The notes under the pieces are model-generated. The model searched no databases. It saw only the letters and a list, made by a program, of their open reading frames with translations, and was not told the origin of the DNA. The position numbers were made by a program, and so were the translations under genes. 57,777 bases of DNA, from positions 1-57,777 of IMG/VR virus record IMGVR_UViG_3300005841_000005; one strand, written 5' to 3'. Position 1 is the first letter of the stretch. Every line of letters begins with the position of its first letter. Source of the DNA: a virus. Below, one piece after another: positions 47,936 through 56,464 of this stretch.

Positions 47936-49641
47936 TTCTTAACCTCCTTGGGCTTCAGCTCAGCGATGCGGTCGTTGACCTTCATGACGTAGTCCACCGT
48001 CGGCTGAGCCCACCGCTTCTCCTTGAGCTGGCCGATCAGCTTGGACGCCTGATCGAACGTCATGTCCTTGGTGTTGTATCCGTATTTGTTCAGGCTCTGG
48101 GCCTGCTTGATGGTGCAGAGCTTCTTGTCCATGCGGCGGAACATCTCCCCGATGACCTGACGGGCTTGATTGTAGGGCATCTTGTCCGGGTTGATTCCAC
48201 GGGTCATCAGGAACTTCGACTGCTTCTCGCTCAACACCTTACCTGAATCCCAGCCCCTGACCTTGACCGGCTGAATATCGAAGAGGTCGAACGGGTTGAC
48301 TTTCTTCGAGGTGAACCTGACCTTGGCCAACAGGCTGACTTTGCGTGCGATCTCCTCTCGCTTGCGCTGGAGGATGGCGTCCTGAATCTTCTGTTGTTCT
48401 TCATCCAGAGCAACATCCACACGGACTGCCGTCCCTGCCTTCTTGGCATTCTCGATGGTCTTTTGCAGGACCTCGTCGCTGACCTTGCCGCCAAGGATGT
48501 CAGCAGCCGACATCAGCTTGTGCCTTCCGGAGTTCCCGACGAAGTCCACGATGAGACAGGAGGGCTTCTTACTGGAGCTGATTGCCCCTCTGCGGGCCTC
48601 CTTGTCTGGCAGGCCATCCACGAGCCCATCCAGTGGTCTCGTGCCCCTACCGGCCATCTGAGCGTAAAGGGAACGGCTTTTAGTCGGCCTCCCCATGATG
48701 ATGACCTCCACCCCGGGGTCGTCGAACCCCTCGGTAAGCACCCCGCAGTTGCAGATCACCTGAGTCTGGCCGGACTTGAACTGCTCCAGCATCTCCCGGC
48801 GCTTGTCCTTGTTGGTCTCCCCGCACACCCAGTCCGACATGTTTGGCTTGTGACGGTTGAATATCTCGGAAGCCTGCTCGGCTTGCTTGACGGAGCAGGT
48901 GAACAGAATGGCTCGCTTCTCCCCGATGATCTGGATGGCAGAGCCGGTCAGGCCCTGCATGTTCCGCTCGGCCTCCATCACCTTGGCAAGGTCAGCCCCA
49001 TTGAGGTCGCCTGCCGTAGTTCGGATTTCCGAGAAGTCCAGACCGCCGACCATCACGAACTGCTGCTCAATCGGAACGAGCCAGCCGTCGTGGATTGCGT
49101 CGAGGATTTCGTAGTCGAAGGCGACCGAGTCGAACACCTGACCGAGCGCCTCTTCATCTGCCCGGTCAGGTGTCGCCGTGACGCCAAGAACTTTGAGGTT
49201 AGGATTCTGTCGGTAGTAGTCAATGACTCTTCGGTAGGAGTCCGCCGTAGCATGGTGACACTCGTCAATGATCAGAGTGTCGAAGTCGGTCGGCTTGAAC
49301 CGGCCCATGCGGTGACGGTCACCCCACTTGGAGTTGAGGGTCTGGATGGTGGAGACCACGACTGGAGTTTCCCCGAACAGGGAGTTGTTCACATACCGTT
49401 CGGCCATCTCGATACCACATTCCACTTCCGCAAAGCGCTGTATCTTGTCTCGGGCTTGGTAGATCAGCTCTTCCCGGTGTGCAATAACCAGCGCCCGCCT
49501 CGGGAGGCGTCGCTTGATGACGTTCGCAAAGCACACGGTCTTGCCACAGCCAGTCGGGAGAACCAGTGCCGTTGATGGCACGGTCTCCCACTCGTGACAG
49601 ATCGCATTCTCAGCGTTCGTCTGGTAATCTCGTGGGGTCAT
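47932..49641 (-). CDS. SF2 DEAD/DEAH-type helicase, 569 aa
   Basis: ATP-driven DNA/RNA helicase of the UvrB/type-III-restriction branch. Motif I PTGCGKT (29-35), DECHH (126-130), LGVTATPDRAD (motif III), and the C-terminal motif VI LYAQMAGRGTRPL. The C-terminal 100 residues (RFTSKKVNPFDLFDIQPVKV; LSEKQSKFLMTRGINPDKMP) are an accessory region. It probably acts in replication, recombination or restart. It overlaps both neighbours by 4 nt. Confidence 0.85.
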   Translation of the reverse strand: MTPRDYQTNAENAICHEWETVPSTALVLPTGCGKTVCFANVIKRRLPRRALVIAHREELIYQARDKIQRFAEVECGIEMAERYVNNSLFGETPVVVSTIQTLNSKWGDRHRMGRFKPTDFDTLIIDECHHATADSYRRVIDYYRQNPNLKVLGVTATPDRADEEALGQVFDSVAFDYEILDAIHDGWLVPIEQQFVMVGGLDFSEIRTTAGDLNGADLAKVMEAERNMQGLTGSAIQIIGEKRAILFTCSVKQAEQASEIFNRHKPNMSDWVCGETNKDKRREMLEQFKSGQTQVICNCGVLTEGFDDPGVEVIIMGRPTKSRSLYAQMAGRGTRPLDGLVDGLPDKEARRGAISSSKKPSCLIVDFVGNSGRHKLMSAADILGGKVSDEVLQKTIENAKKAGTAVRVDVALDEEQQKIQDAILQRKREEIARKVSLLAKVRFTSKKVNPFDLFDIQPVKVRGWDSGKVLSEKQSKFLMTRGINPDKMPYNQARQVIGEMFRRMDKKLCTIKQAQSLNKYGYNTKDMTFDQASKLIGQLKEKRWAQPTVDYVMKVNDRIAELKPKEVKK

Positions 49642-49838
49642 GCGCCTATTTTTGAAGGAATGCGGTGACCATCAACTCTCACGATATAAGCAGACCCATC
49701 AGGATTTACTTCGAGCTCTATGACCACCTCACAGAGGGCGTGCTTGAAAAAGTCAAGCGCCTCCCCCTTGAGTCCGATCTTTTCGCCGAGCTCATACATG
49801 GTCTCCTTGTCGGAGTGTAGGTATGCTGTTGCTTTCAT
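49638..49838 (-). CDS. unknown 66-aa protein
   Basis: Starts MKATAYLHSDKETMYELGEK, with FFKHALCEVVIELEVNPDGS and a strand-rich ending. The pattern is of a small phage protein often seen next to helicases. Function unknown. Confidence 0.65.
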   Translation of the reverse strand: MKATAYLHSDKETMYELGEKIGLKGEALDFFKHALCEVVIELEVNPDGSAYIVRVDGHRIPSKIGA

Positions 49839-50749
49839 TTTTGCATCTCCCTCATTTTCCGTATTTCAGCGGGCACTTTATCCCACCGGAACTTACTGAT
49901 TACACCCCTTCCAATGCACAGACGGCACTCGCCCTTGGGCTGAGTCTTTGGCTGACCCTGACATTGCGTGCAGACTGCGTAGGGAATTGCCGTGCGAAGG
50001 TTGGTGTAGATTTTGTCGATGTCGGCCATCGCTGCGGATATGTTGACCTCCGCAAACATCAGGTCCTCCATCGACTGCGCCTTCTTGAGCTTGCGCTCGA
50101 ACTGTCCCAGCTCGTCGAGCAACGCTTTGATCTCGTCCGATCGTTCCCAATACTTCAGGGCGTGAACGGTCAGGACTGCCCCGGTCTTGCACTTGCCTTC
50201 CAGCTTCCGGGGTGACTCGGACTTCCGAGGTTCAGCGCGTTCTCCAATAGATGCCGGGCGCTTCGCTCCGTCCTTGGATTCCCGAATGGGTTCGGGTGCT
50301 ACCTTGCCTTGCTGCTCCAGCCAGTCCCGCACCGCCTTGACCGTGTGGTCATCCACTGAGGCAAGGTTGGCGATCTGGACGTTGCTGACCTTGGGCCACA
50401 TCTTGATGGCCTCCTCCACCGAGCGTCGCTTGTCCGCCTGCGACCTCCGGATTCCGTGTCTCTCGTTGGCCATCAGGGCGAACTTGAGTGCGTCCTCATA
50501 CATCCCCGCGTGGACGTTGGCCTGACAGGCTTTGAAGCTGAGGGAGCGCATCGCCTGATAGCGGTGCATCCCGTCCCCGATCAGCACGCGCTTGTTTCCC
50601 GACTCGTAGAACACGTCGATCAGCGGCAGCTTCTTCTTATCCTTCTTGTAGATGGCTGCGTATTCTTCAATCACTTCAGGACGGAGATCAGCTCGAACCA
50701 TCGGGCTGTGATCAAGGTCCACATCTTCTAGGAATATGGTTTTTGTCAT
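49835..50749 (-). CDS. ParB-like protein with C-terminal zinc ribbon, 304 aa
   Basis: The N-terminal ParB/Srx-like domain has MTKTIFLEDVDLDHSPMVRA, LPLIDVFYESGNKRVLIGDG and MHRYQAMRSLSFKACQANVH, then an HTH-like IANLASVDDHTVKAVRDWLE. After a basic linker, a C-terminal pair CTQCQGQP and CRLCIGRGV makes a zinc ribbon. It may bind sites on the phage genome for replication or segregation. The ATG at 50749 follows a strong terminator by about ten bases. Confidence 0.7.
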   Translation of the reverse strand: MTKTIFLEDVDLDHSPMVRADLRPEVIEEYAAIYKKDKKKLPLIDVFYESGNKRVLIGDGMHRYQAMRSLSFKACQANVHAGMYEDALKFALMANERHGIRRSQADKRRSVEEAIKMWPKVSNVQIANLASVDDHTVKAVRDWLEQQGKVAPEPIRESKDGAKRPASIGERAEPRKSESPRKLEGKCKTGAVLTVHALKYWERSDEIKALLDELGQFERKLKKAQSMEDLMFAEVNISAAMADIDKIYTNLRTAIPYAVCTQCQGQPKTQPKGECRLCIGRGVISKFRWDKVPAEIRKMREMQK

Positions 50750-50760
50750 AGGTTAATAGG

Positions 50761-50793
50761 AAAACGGCGGACACCTAAAAACGATGTCCGCCG
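50761..50793 (-). terminator. intrinsic terminator between the nuclease and ParB-like genes
   Basis: On the minus strand CGGCGGACA (50785-50793) and TGTCCGCCG (50765-50773) form a perfect 9-bp stem with an 11-nt loop, followed by TTTT (50761-50764). It ends the RecT/nuclease segment, and the ParB-like gene begins 12 bases later. Confidence 0.85.
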
Positions 50794-50811
50794 TGAACTT
50801 AACAGGTTTTG

Positions 50812-52047
50812 CTAACTTACGTCAACAACCTTCTCAGGTTCGGGTTCTTGGGCAGCCAGCTCAGCCGCCGTCATCTTGCCCAGACTGGGCTTGTTCTGCT
50901 TGTCCTCGGTGATACCCGCCAGCAGGTCAGTGAACTTCTTGGCGAGCTCCTTGCCCTTGAGTCCGGTGATCTTGCGGAACAGCGCTTGGAAGTCCGTCTT
51001 GTTTATCTTCACGCAGTCCATGAACAGAGGAGTCAGCGTGTGGATGTGACTCATCTCGGCATTCTCTTTGTTGGCCCAGTCCTGACCGACGGCACAGAAC
51101 CGGGTGAACAGTTCCTGTGGGTCGCTGATGATCGACTGCGTTGCGCCTTCCTCCAGCTTCCAGCCGGGGATGGATGTGGGGTCGGCCTCCAGCCTGCGCT
51201 TGGCCTCAGCCTCACAGTCCTCAATCCACTTCTTGGCCACGCTGCGTGACTCCAAGAAATAGACCCACATATCCGGGGTCCACTCGGACGTCGGAAGTCC
51301 TACAACTTTGGTGGAAGCAGGCATGAGCGACTCCGCCCAGACCTCGTATTCTTTGCACGTCGATTTGGCTTTGCAGAACTTGCACTGCACGACGCCAGCC
51401 TTGCGCTTGGCATTGGGGTCATTGGACTTCCGGATGCGATCGAACATCTGTTGCTCGGCGATCTTCAGGTCCTCCGGACGATAGATGCAGATTTCCGGTG
51501 AGTGCGTGATCAGCGGCTGGTTTACCGCTGTGCCGATCTCGCAGTTCTCCTTGATGCCGAAGTTACCGGACACCAGAACTGCTTGATCTCTTAGTTGTTC
51601 GTTCTTGCTGGGCTCGGTGACGTCACCGGGCAGCGATTTGTATTCGATGATGAGAACCCGGGTCATGTGCCGGGCCACGAGGTCCACCCGGCAACTGTGG
51701 CGCAGGCGTTCGCCTTTGCCTCCGGGCTTCTCGGACACGTTGCACCAGTAACGGGTCTCCTTGACGATGATGGCAGCGTCCCGGTCGGGACCGAAGAACT
51801 GCTGCATCAGCTTCTCGTTGATCTCCTGATGCTGGTCATACAGCGGGACTTGGCTCTGGTTGAGCCCTTCCGGACTGCCCTTGTGCAGGGCGTCGTGGAT
51901 TTGCTGGCCGAATAGCGCATCCTCGGAACTCGTGTCCGGGATGCCCACTTGGGCTTGATGCCGACCTTCGCACTCCCGGTCGGCTGCGGCGTTGGACGCT
52001 GACGTCCACCCACGCCGTTCCGTATCTGTTTCTACTTTGGTTGTCAT
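50812..52047 (-). CDS. Cas4-like PD-(D/E)XK nuclease with predicted Fe-S cluster, 411 aa
   Basis: A RecB-family exonuclease-like fold. An N-terminal C25 (in AADRECEGRH), H51 in FGQQIHDAL, the catalytic D122 and E135-Y-K137 (VDLVARHMTR then VLIIEYKS), and the C-terminal C222-x2-C225-x5-C231 cluster, which together with C25 should hold a 4Fe-4S cluster as in Cas4 and AddB. It would resect DNA ends for the RecT-like annealing protein two genes upstream. The ATG at 52045-52047 overlaps the upstream stop. A terminator follows. Confidence 0.75.
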   Translation of the reverse strand: MTTKVETDTERRGWTSASNAAADRECEGRHQAQVGIPDTSSEDALFGQQIHDALHKGSPEGLNQSQVPLYDQHQEINEKLMQQFFGPDRDAAIIVKETRYWCNVSEKPGGKGERLRHSCRVDLVARHMTRVLIIEYKSLPGDVTEPSKNEQLRDQAVLVSGNFGIKENCEIGTAVNQPLITHSPEICIYRPEDLKIAEQQMFDRIRKSNDPNAKRKAGVVQCKFCKAKSTCKEYEVWAESLMPASTKVVGLPTSEWTPDMWVYFLESRSVAKKWIEDCEAEAKRRLEADPTSIPGWKLEEGATQSIISDPQELFTRFCAVGQDWANKENAEMSHIHTLTPLFMDCVKINKTDFQALFRKITGLKGKELAKKFTDLLAGITEDKQNKPSLGKMTAAELAAQEPEPEKVVDVS

Positions 52048-52232
52048 GATACCCTTACTGTTGCCCATGCCCTCATGTGCTCTGGCATTGCTTTAGCCAG
52101 AAGCTGAGGCGCTACGGTGTCTCGGAAATCCCTGATGAAGCACAGTAATTCGTGGCGCTGCTCGGCGGTTAAGTCGTGCCGGGCCAGAATCTCCATGTGG
52201 ATTTCGTCGTAGGTTATGGTTCGTCCGCTCAT
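52044..52232 (-). CDS. unknown 62-aa protein
   Basis: Helical protein (YDEIHMEILARHDLTAEQRH, then ELLCFIRDFRDTVAPQLLAK) lying between RecT and the nuclease with 4-nt overlaps on both sides, so it may be part of the recombination module. No domain is seen. Confidence 0.65.
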   Translation of the reverse strand: MSGRTITYDEIHMEILARHDLTAEQRHELLCFIRDFRDTVAPQLLAKAMPEHMRAWATVRVS

Positions 52233-53134
52233 TGGTTACAGACCTCCTTTATTTTCTCACTGAACTCAGCCCACTGGTTGAACAGCGCATCGACTGCCTC
52301 TGGTGACAGCTTCTCGATGGTGTCGCAGTCCGCTTCGCACAGGGCGATTGACTCGGCGAACTCCAGCAGGTCTGACTCTTTGATTCCATCTCGTTTGCAC
52401 AGCTCCTTGATGTCAGCCACAACAGGTGGCTCGGGAGTTACTGGTTCGGGCTCGGGTTGAGCCTTGGGTTTCTTCTCTTCCTTGCCCTCTGGTGCGGTGA
52501 ACACCGGGGCTGTGGTCTTGGGGGTATCACCCTCCAGCTCTTGCGGGAGATACATTCCGCCCAGCATCGTCGGGAAGCTGGTCCTTAGTGCGTCGGCCTC
52601 GGCGCACTTGCAGATCATTCCCGCCGCATCGTCCAGCCAGATGCCGTAGGCTTTGTAGAAGCGCTCCAGCCGGATGGTTTTCTTGATGGGGAACTGCTGA
52701 CCTTTGCGGTGAACCGTGGCCCATCCCCCAAGGACTTTGTCGCCCTTGAGATAGAAGTCGCCCTCGATCTTCTCAATCTTGCCGTTGCGCTCCACGATGA
52801 TTCCCGACTCCATGCCATCGTAGGCTGGACTGGCCTCAGCCCGCTTCAGGAATGCCTGAATGCTGGTGATGAGGTTGAACTTTGGACCGTCCTTGCTGTC
52901 GTATCCGATCAGGAAGGCATCACCCTCGAACGGGTTTAGCTTTCTCGCCTGACACAGCGCAAGGAACTTGATGCAGTCGTTATCATCCGGCATCTTCCCG
53001 GACTTGGTTTTAACGGCGAGCATGGTCTTAATCATGCCCACCGTTAGCTTGATGGCGTCCGATGCCCCGAAGGGCACGAAGGTCACTTCAGCGTTCTCTT
53101 TTTTTGATACAGCCGTCGTAGGTGTTTGACTCAT
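52229..53134 (-). CDS. RecT/Bet-type single-strand annealing protein, 301 aa
   Basis: Phage recombination protein that coats and anneals ssDNA. The RecT core is clear: CIKFLALCQARKLNPFEGDA, PKFNLITSIQAFLKRAEASP, AYDGMESGIIVERNGKIEKI, GGWATVHRKGQQFPIKKTIR. The C-terminal 100 residues are a Glu/Pro-rich linker and a helical domain. It is paired with the PD-(D/E)XK nuclease downstream, a standard two-component recombination module. Confidence 0.85.
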   Translation of the reverse strand: MSQTPTTAVSKKENAEVTFVPFGASDAIKLTVGMIKTMLAVKTKSGKMPDDNDCIKFLALCQARKLNPFEGDAFLIGYDSKDGPKFNLITSIQAFLKRAEASPAYDGMESGIIVERNGKIEKIEGDFYLKGDKVLGGWATVHRKGQQFPIKKTIRLERFYKAYGIWLDDAAGMICKCAEADALRTSFPTMLGGMYLPQELEGDTPKTTAPVFTAPEGKEEKKPKAQPEPEPVTPEPPVVADIKELCKRDGIKESDLLEFAESIALCEADCDTIEKLSPEAVDALFNQWAEFSEKIKEVCNQ

Positions 53135-53182
53135 AGTTTACTCTCCTTGTTTACCAGAACGCGGGGGCGCTGGCTACTACTT

Positions 53183-54364
53183 TCAACCGCCCATGTGCTC
53201 CCACTCACGACCACCCGTGTAGTCGTTGGAGTTGGGCTGGTGACCTTCGTGCTGGTTGTTGTATCCCAGCACCTGCTGGGCCGTGGCCGGACCTCGGGTT
53301 TCCGCAGTGATCTCCTTCGGGGCTTCCTTCCACTTGATACGCTTCTCCAGCCAGTCGATCAGGTTCTGGGGCAGCACGTCGTTCTTGGACATAATATCCA
53401 TGAGGTCGATCATCTCGTCGTCGAGGAACACGGTCATGTTCTTCAGGGTGCTGACCAGCTCCTCAACGGTTTTGATGGTGCTCTGGGGATGCTCCATCGC
53501 ATACATCATGGCGCCAGCCGCCTTGCGAATGTCCGACTCGAAGTTGGGCTTTCCCCGCATCGTGAGCGGACGCATTCCGTGAGTCGGACCAGAGCTCGGG
53601 TCGTAAGTCCGAGGACCAACCGAAACGGAGGATACCTCCACCCGCTTGGGCGTGCAGTCGATGATGTTCTCCTTCCAGATTTCCGGGAACGTCTGGTCCA
53701 GTGCTGGAGGCTGGCCCATTTGAATCTTGGCCATCTCGTTGAACGCATCGTCCTTGAGCAACCGGCTGATGTGACGCGGCAACGTGTTGAGCTCGTTTCC
53801 AATGTCCCAGAAGTCGCACAGGTCCATCACCAGTTTGAACTTGTCGATGTAGAGCCGGGTGTGGATGTCGTAGGTCGGACTTCCGAGGTTGCCGACCGTG
53901 ATGTGGATGCCGTCCTGACCCCGCTCGTTCTCTTGGTCCGTTCCAGACTGGAACGCTGCGGCGGTGCAGTGGTGATGCGCCGTGCCCCAATAGAACCATT
54001 CGTCGGTGAACATCGCCCGTTGCTCCTTGGTGCGCTCGTAACCCGGGTCACGCTCATCGAGCTCCTTGGCGCTCATGCCCAAGTTGGCTTTCTGAGGGAA
54101 CGCCCACGCCTTCCACTCATGCGTTTGCGTGTTGACGAAGAGCCTCACCTGAGACTCGCTTCGGTAGGTTTCCTGCGTCCACCGGAAGAACGCCAAGACT
54201 TCGGGCCAGATCGCATTGAGTTGCGGTCCGGACCAATCGAAGTCTGCGGTCGTCTCCTTGGTCTCGTGAACAAACAGACACGACATGGTGTTCGGTATCT
54301 GCCTGAACTGGCGGACCGAAGTCGTGCCAGTATGCTTCTGCTGCTGCTTGTTTTTCTTGCTCAT
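53183..54364 (-). CDS. JAB/JAMM metallopeptidase (deubiquitinase-like), 393 aa
   Basis: Predicted to trim or remove the Ubl. The zinc motif is complete: H130-x-H132, seven residues, then S140-x2-D143 (within FYWGTAHHHCTAAAF QSGTD), followed by GIHITVGNLGSPTYDIHTRL, the strand typical of prokaryotic JAB domains of the PRTRC-A kind. An upstream Glu (E83 is one candidate) would complete the site. After the JAB domain there is a strand-rich middle and a C-terminal helical region (TVEELVSTLKNMTVFLDDEM). It is the last clear member of the Ubl module. Confidence 0.8.
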   Translation of the reverse strand: MSKKNKQQQKHTGTTSVRQFRQIPNTMSCLFVHETKETTADFDWSGPQLNAIWPEVLAFFRWTQETYRSESQVRLFVNTQTHEWKAWAFPQKANLGMSAKELDERDPGYERTKEQRAMFTDEWFYWGTAHHHCTAAAFQSGTDQENERGQDGIHITVGNLGSPTYDIHTRLYIDKFKLVMDLCDFWDIGNELNTLPRHISRLLKDDAFNEMAKIQMGQPPALDQTFPEIWKENIIDCTPKRVEVSSVSVGPRTYDPSSGPTHGMRPLTMRGKPNFESDIRKAAGAMMYAMEHPQSTIKTVEELVSTLKNMTVFLDDEMIDLMDIMSKNDVLPQNLIDWLEKRIKWKEAPKEITAETRGPATAQQVLGYNNQHEGHQPNSNDYTGGREWEHMGG

Positions 54365-54389
54365 TTGGTCTTTCTGTTTTGTTTGTTGC

Positions 54390-55427
54390 TTACATTAACC
54401 CCATACCGTCGGCCTGATCGGGATACGTCTTACGGATGTATTCCCGGAGATGGGACTTCATCGTGGCATACTGGTATTCGTAGTCATCGGTGTTGGTCTC
54501 TGCGGCCTCTTCGTCGGAGGTTGACAGGTTGATGCCCATGTATTCCTCGACGTTATCCTGCGCCTTTTCCTCTACGATGCTGGACAGATTGCTGGCCACA
54601 TCGTCGAAGTCCGGCTCGTCACCGGACTGCTCCAGCGCCTTCTCGAAGTCATCTTCGGTGAGCTTTATGGTAGCAGTCGCAGTCCTATCTCTGGAGTAAT
54701 TGCACCGACCGTGCTCGGACTCACGGAACGTGACGCGCAGCCTCAGCGGCTCTTTGGCGATTTCCTCCTTGGTCTTGGGGAAGTTGAACTCCACCCAGTC
54801 TTTGATTTTATCGAACGTGTCGCAGTCCTTGGGCGGCATCTCGCCAATGGTCGCCATCAGCTTCGCCCGGAACGTCTCGTTCTTGGGTGAGAGCTTGATC
54901 ATGTTGGTGATAGCCGACCCCAGAAACGACACCATGACGCACTTGCGCTTGGGCTTGGCCGGGTCATCCGGTGGCGGCACTAATGTCGGGTCGGTCACAT
55001 AGAGCCAATACTTACTGGCCGTGTTGAGGGTCATCACCTTGGCGTAGTTCTCAACTCCAGCCTGTTCCCGGACAGCAGTGTATCCACTGAATCCCTGACG
55101 CCACCATCCAAGCTGAAGCCCATCGTTCGGGTTTCGCTCAGTGTAGATGCTGAACTTCGCATCCTTAATCCACGGCTTGCGTGACCGGCCCAGCTCGGAC
55201 CTTGTCATGATGATCTCGCCCGGCTCTGGCTCCGGAAGGCTATCCGGCCTCGGGTCGGAATACTCTACTTCTGGCATAGCTTCGATCTCCTGTGTTATCT
55301 CTTGTGGGACTGGTCCTTGGATTTCCGCCATAACTGGAGGCAGTGCGATGGCCTCCTCGGCTCTGGCCTGCAATACCATTTCGACAGCCGACCGTTCGAT
55401 CTCTTCTGTTGTTACTTCTGGTTCCAT
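54390..55427 (-). CDS. unknown 345-aa protein inside the Ubl module
   Basis: It sits between the E1-like and JAB genes. An acidic, Pro-rich N-terminal third (about 1-80) precedes a globular domain (IYTERNPNDGLQLGWWRQGF; KYWLYVTDPTLVPP) and an acidic C-terminal helix ending QYATMKSHLREYIRKTYPDQ. No enzyme motif is seen. Possible roles are substrate, adaptor or a new module component; no family is recognised. Confidence 0.7.
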   Translation of the reverse strand: MEPEVTTEEIERSAVEMVLQARAEEAIALPPVMAEIQGPVPQEITQEIEAMPEVEYSDPRPDSLPEPEPGEIIMTRSELGRSRKPWIKDAKFSIYTERNPNDGLQLGWWRQGFSGYTAVREQAGVENYAKVMTLNTASKYWLYVTDPTLVPPPDDPAKPKRKCVMVSFLGSAITNMIKLSPKNETFRAKLMATIGEMPPKDCDTFDKIKDWVEFNFPKTKEEIAKEPLRLRVTFRESEHGRCNYSRDRTATATIKLTEDDFEKALEQSGDEPDFDDVASNLSSIVEEKAQDNVEEYMGINLSTSDEEAAETNTDDYEYQYATMKSHLREYIRKTYPDQADGMGLM

Positions 55428-55429
55428 AA

Positions 55430-56113
55430 TTACTCACTCACTTTCTCTGGTTCGAGTTTACCAGCAAGGGTGAACTCGTTTCTAGTTAGGTTTTGCCGCA
55501 AACGGTGCGGGAAATAAGACCGAGCAAGCTCGGTTGAACTCCGGTATTCCATGCCCCAGATGACGAACATGTGGGAGGCAAGGGCTGCCGACATGAAGTT
55601 GGCAGTGACGAGCTGGACGTTGCCAGACTCCTTGATCTTCTCGATGCAGCCCATCGCTCTACGGGCTGGTGAACCGGTCTCGTCCTCGACGATCTCCGGG
55701 TAATAGACTCGGGGGTCGAGTCTCGTGCCGCGCCACTCCGGGAGATAAACATACGCCTCCGATGAGTGGGTTTCATTGGCCGGGATGATGGCCTTGCAGT
55801 CATACAGGTCGCAGGCTTTCAAGACTGCCAGCCGTCCCGGATTGTTGTCCACGCAACCGAAGAGCCAGTCCGAAGGCTCGTGCGTGAAGAGGTGTTCGTC
55901 ATACCACTTGTCGCTGTATAACGTGCCGAGGCGTGCCGCCAGCGCTGACGCCTTGTTCTTTCCGATGTCGTCCTCACTGAAGAGCTGCCGGTCGAGGTTC
56001 TTCTCTTCCAGCGTGTCTCCGTCAACGAGGGTGATGGACCTCGGACTTCCGAGTCGTGCCATGACATGGGCCAGCCAGCTTCCGCCGCCGCCCACTCCGA
56101 TTATGTAGATCAT
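55430..56113 (-). CDS. ThiF/E1-like adenylyltransferase, 227 aa
   Basis: Activates the C terminus of the Ubl by adenylation and, if a catalytic Cys is used, thioester transfer. The Rossmann motif is MIYIIGVGGGGSWLAHVM (GxGGxG at 6-11), followed by LVDGDTLEEKNLDRQLFSED (D31, D33, N39, R42) and IGKNKASALA, then the Asp in FGCVDNNPGR (D89). A candidate catalytic Cys is C156 in RRAMGCIEKI. It is short, with no CxxC zinc pairs, like the PRTRC-type E1. Confidence 0.8.
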   Translation of the reverse strand: MIYIIGVGGGGSWLAHVMARLGSPRSITLVDGDTLEEKNLDRQLFSEDDIGKNKASALAARLGTLYSDKWYDEHLFTHEPSDWLFGCVDNNPGRLAVLKACDLYDCKAIIPANETHSSEAYVYLPEWRGTRLDPRVYYPEIVEDETGSPARRAMGCIEKIKESGNVQLVTANFMSAALASHMFVIWGMEYRSSTELARSYFPHRLRQNLTRNEFTLAGKLEPEKVSE

Positions 56114-56116
56114 AGG

Positions 56117-56464
56117 TCAGAATCCGGCATACGGGTTTAACCTAAGGCGGTGAGCCTCCACCAGCCGGGCGTGCAGCACCTGAGCCCTTGGGTCATACGA
56201 ATAGATCAGACTCAGGTTGGCCTGAGCTGCCCGTGCCACGTTATGAAGGTAGTTATACTGATCATTCGTGATGATCTTCAGACGGGTTCTGGACTCCATA
56301 TTTACGACTGCCGCAAGGATGATGTCCGGAGTCAGCCCGTTGCCTTCGATGGTCCTGAGTCGTGAGTTGGTCCACGATGTCTCGAAGTGTTTTCTGATGT
56401 TCGCCTTGGAAACATTTTCCGGAGTGGGAGTGTGATTCCGAAGCGCTTCGTGTAGTTGATTCAT
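56117..56464 (-). CDS. unknown 115-aa protein between E2-like and E1-like genes
   Basis: A helical, basic protein (ANIRKHFETSWTNSRLRTIE; TNDQYNYLHNVARAAQANLS; VLHARLVEAHRLRLNP). It overlaps the E2-like gene by 4 nt and is 3 nt from the E1-like gene. No motif is recognised. Its fixed position suggests a helper in the conjugation module. Confidence 0.7.
   Translation of the reverse strand: MNQLHEALRNHTPTPENVSKANIRKHFETSWTNSRLRTIEGNGLTPDIILAAVVNMESRTRLKIITNDQYNYLHNVARAAQANLSLIYSYDPRAQVLHARLVEAHRLRLNPYAGF

Larger units (their letters stand above)
857..56051. repeat. dispersed palindrome family CGGANNTCCG (at least 31 copies)
   Basis: Exact cores start at 857, 1115, 2727, 4629, 8064, 10127, 10711, 10750, 11984, 19925, 21883, 23788, 24506, 24659, 28609, 29867, 30031, 30902, 31493, 32298, 32574, 37114, 41631, 41738, 44511, 45096, 46310, 49023, 50218, 53876 and 56042. 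Most extend to CTCGGANNTCCGAG, and several to ACCTCGGANNTCCGAGGT. Near-copies occur at 7754, 15810, 37851, 39106, 39621, 41991, 46666, 47843 and 53295. Copies occur in all regions on both arms, in coding DNA of either strand and in differing codon frames; the middle two bases vary freely. For an eight-base fixed core, about one copy is expected by chance. Confidence 0.9.
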
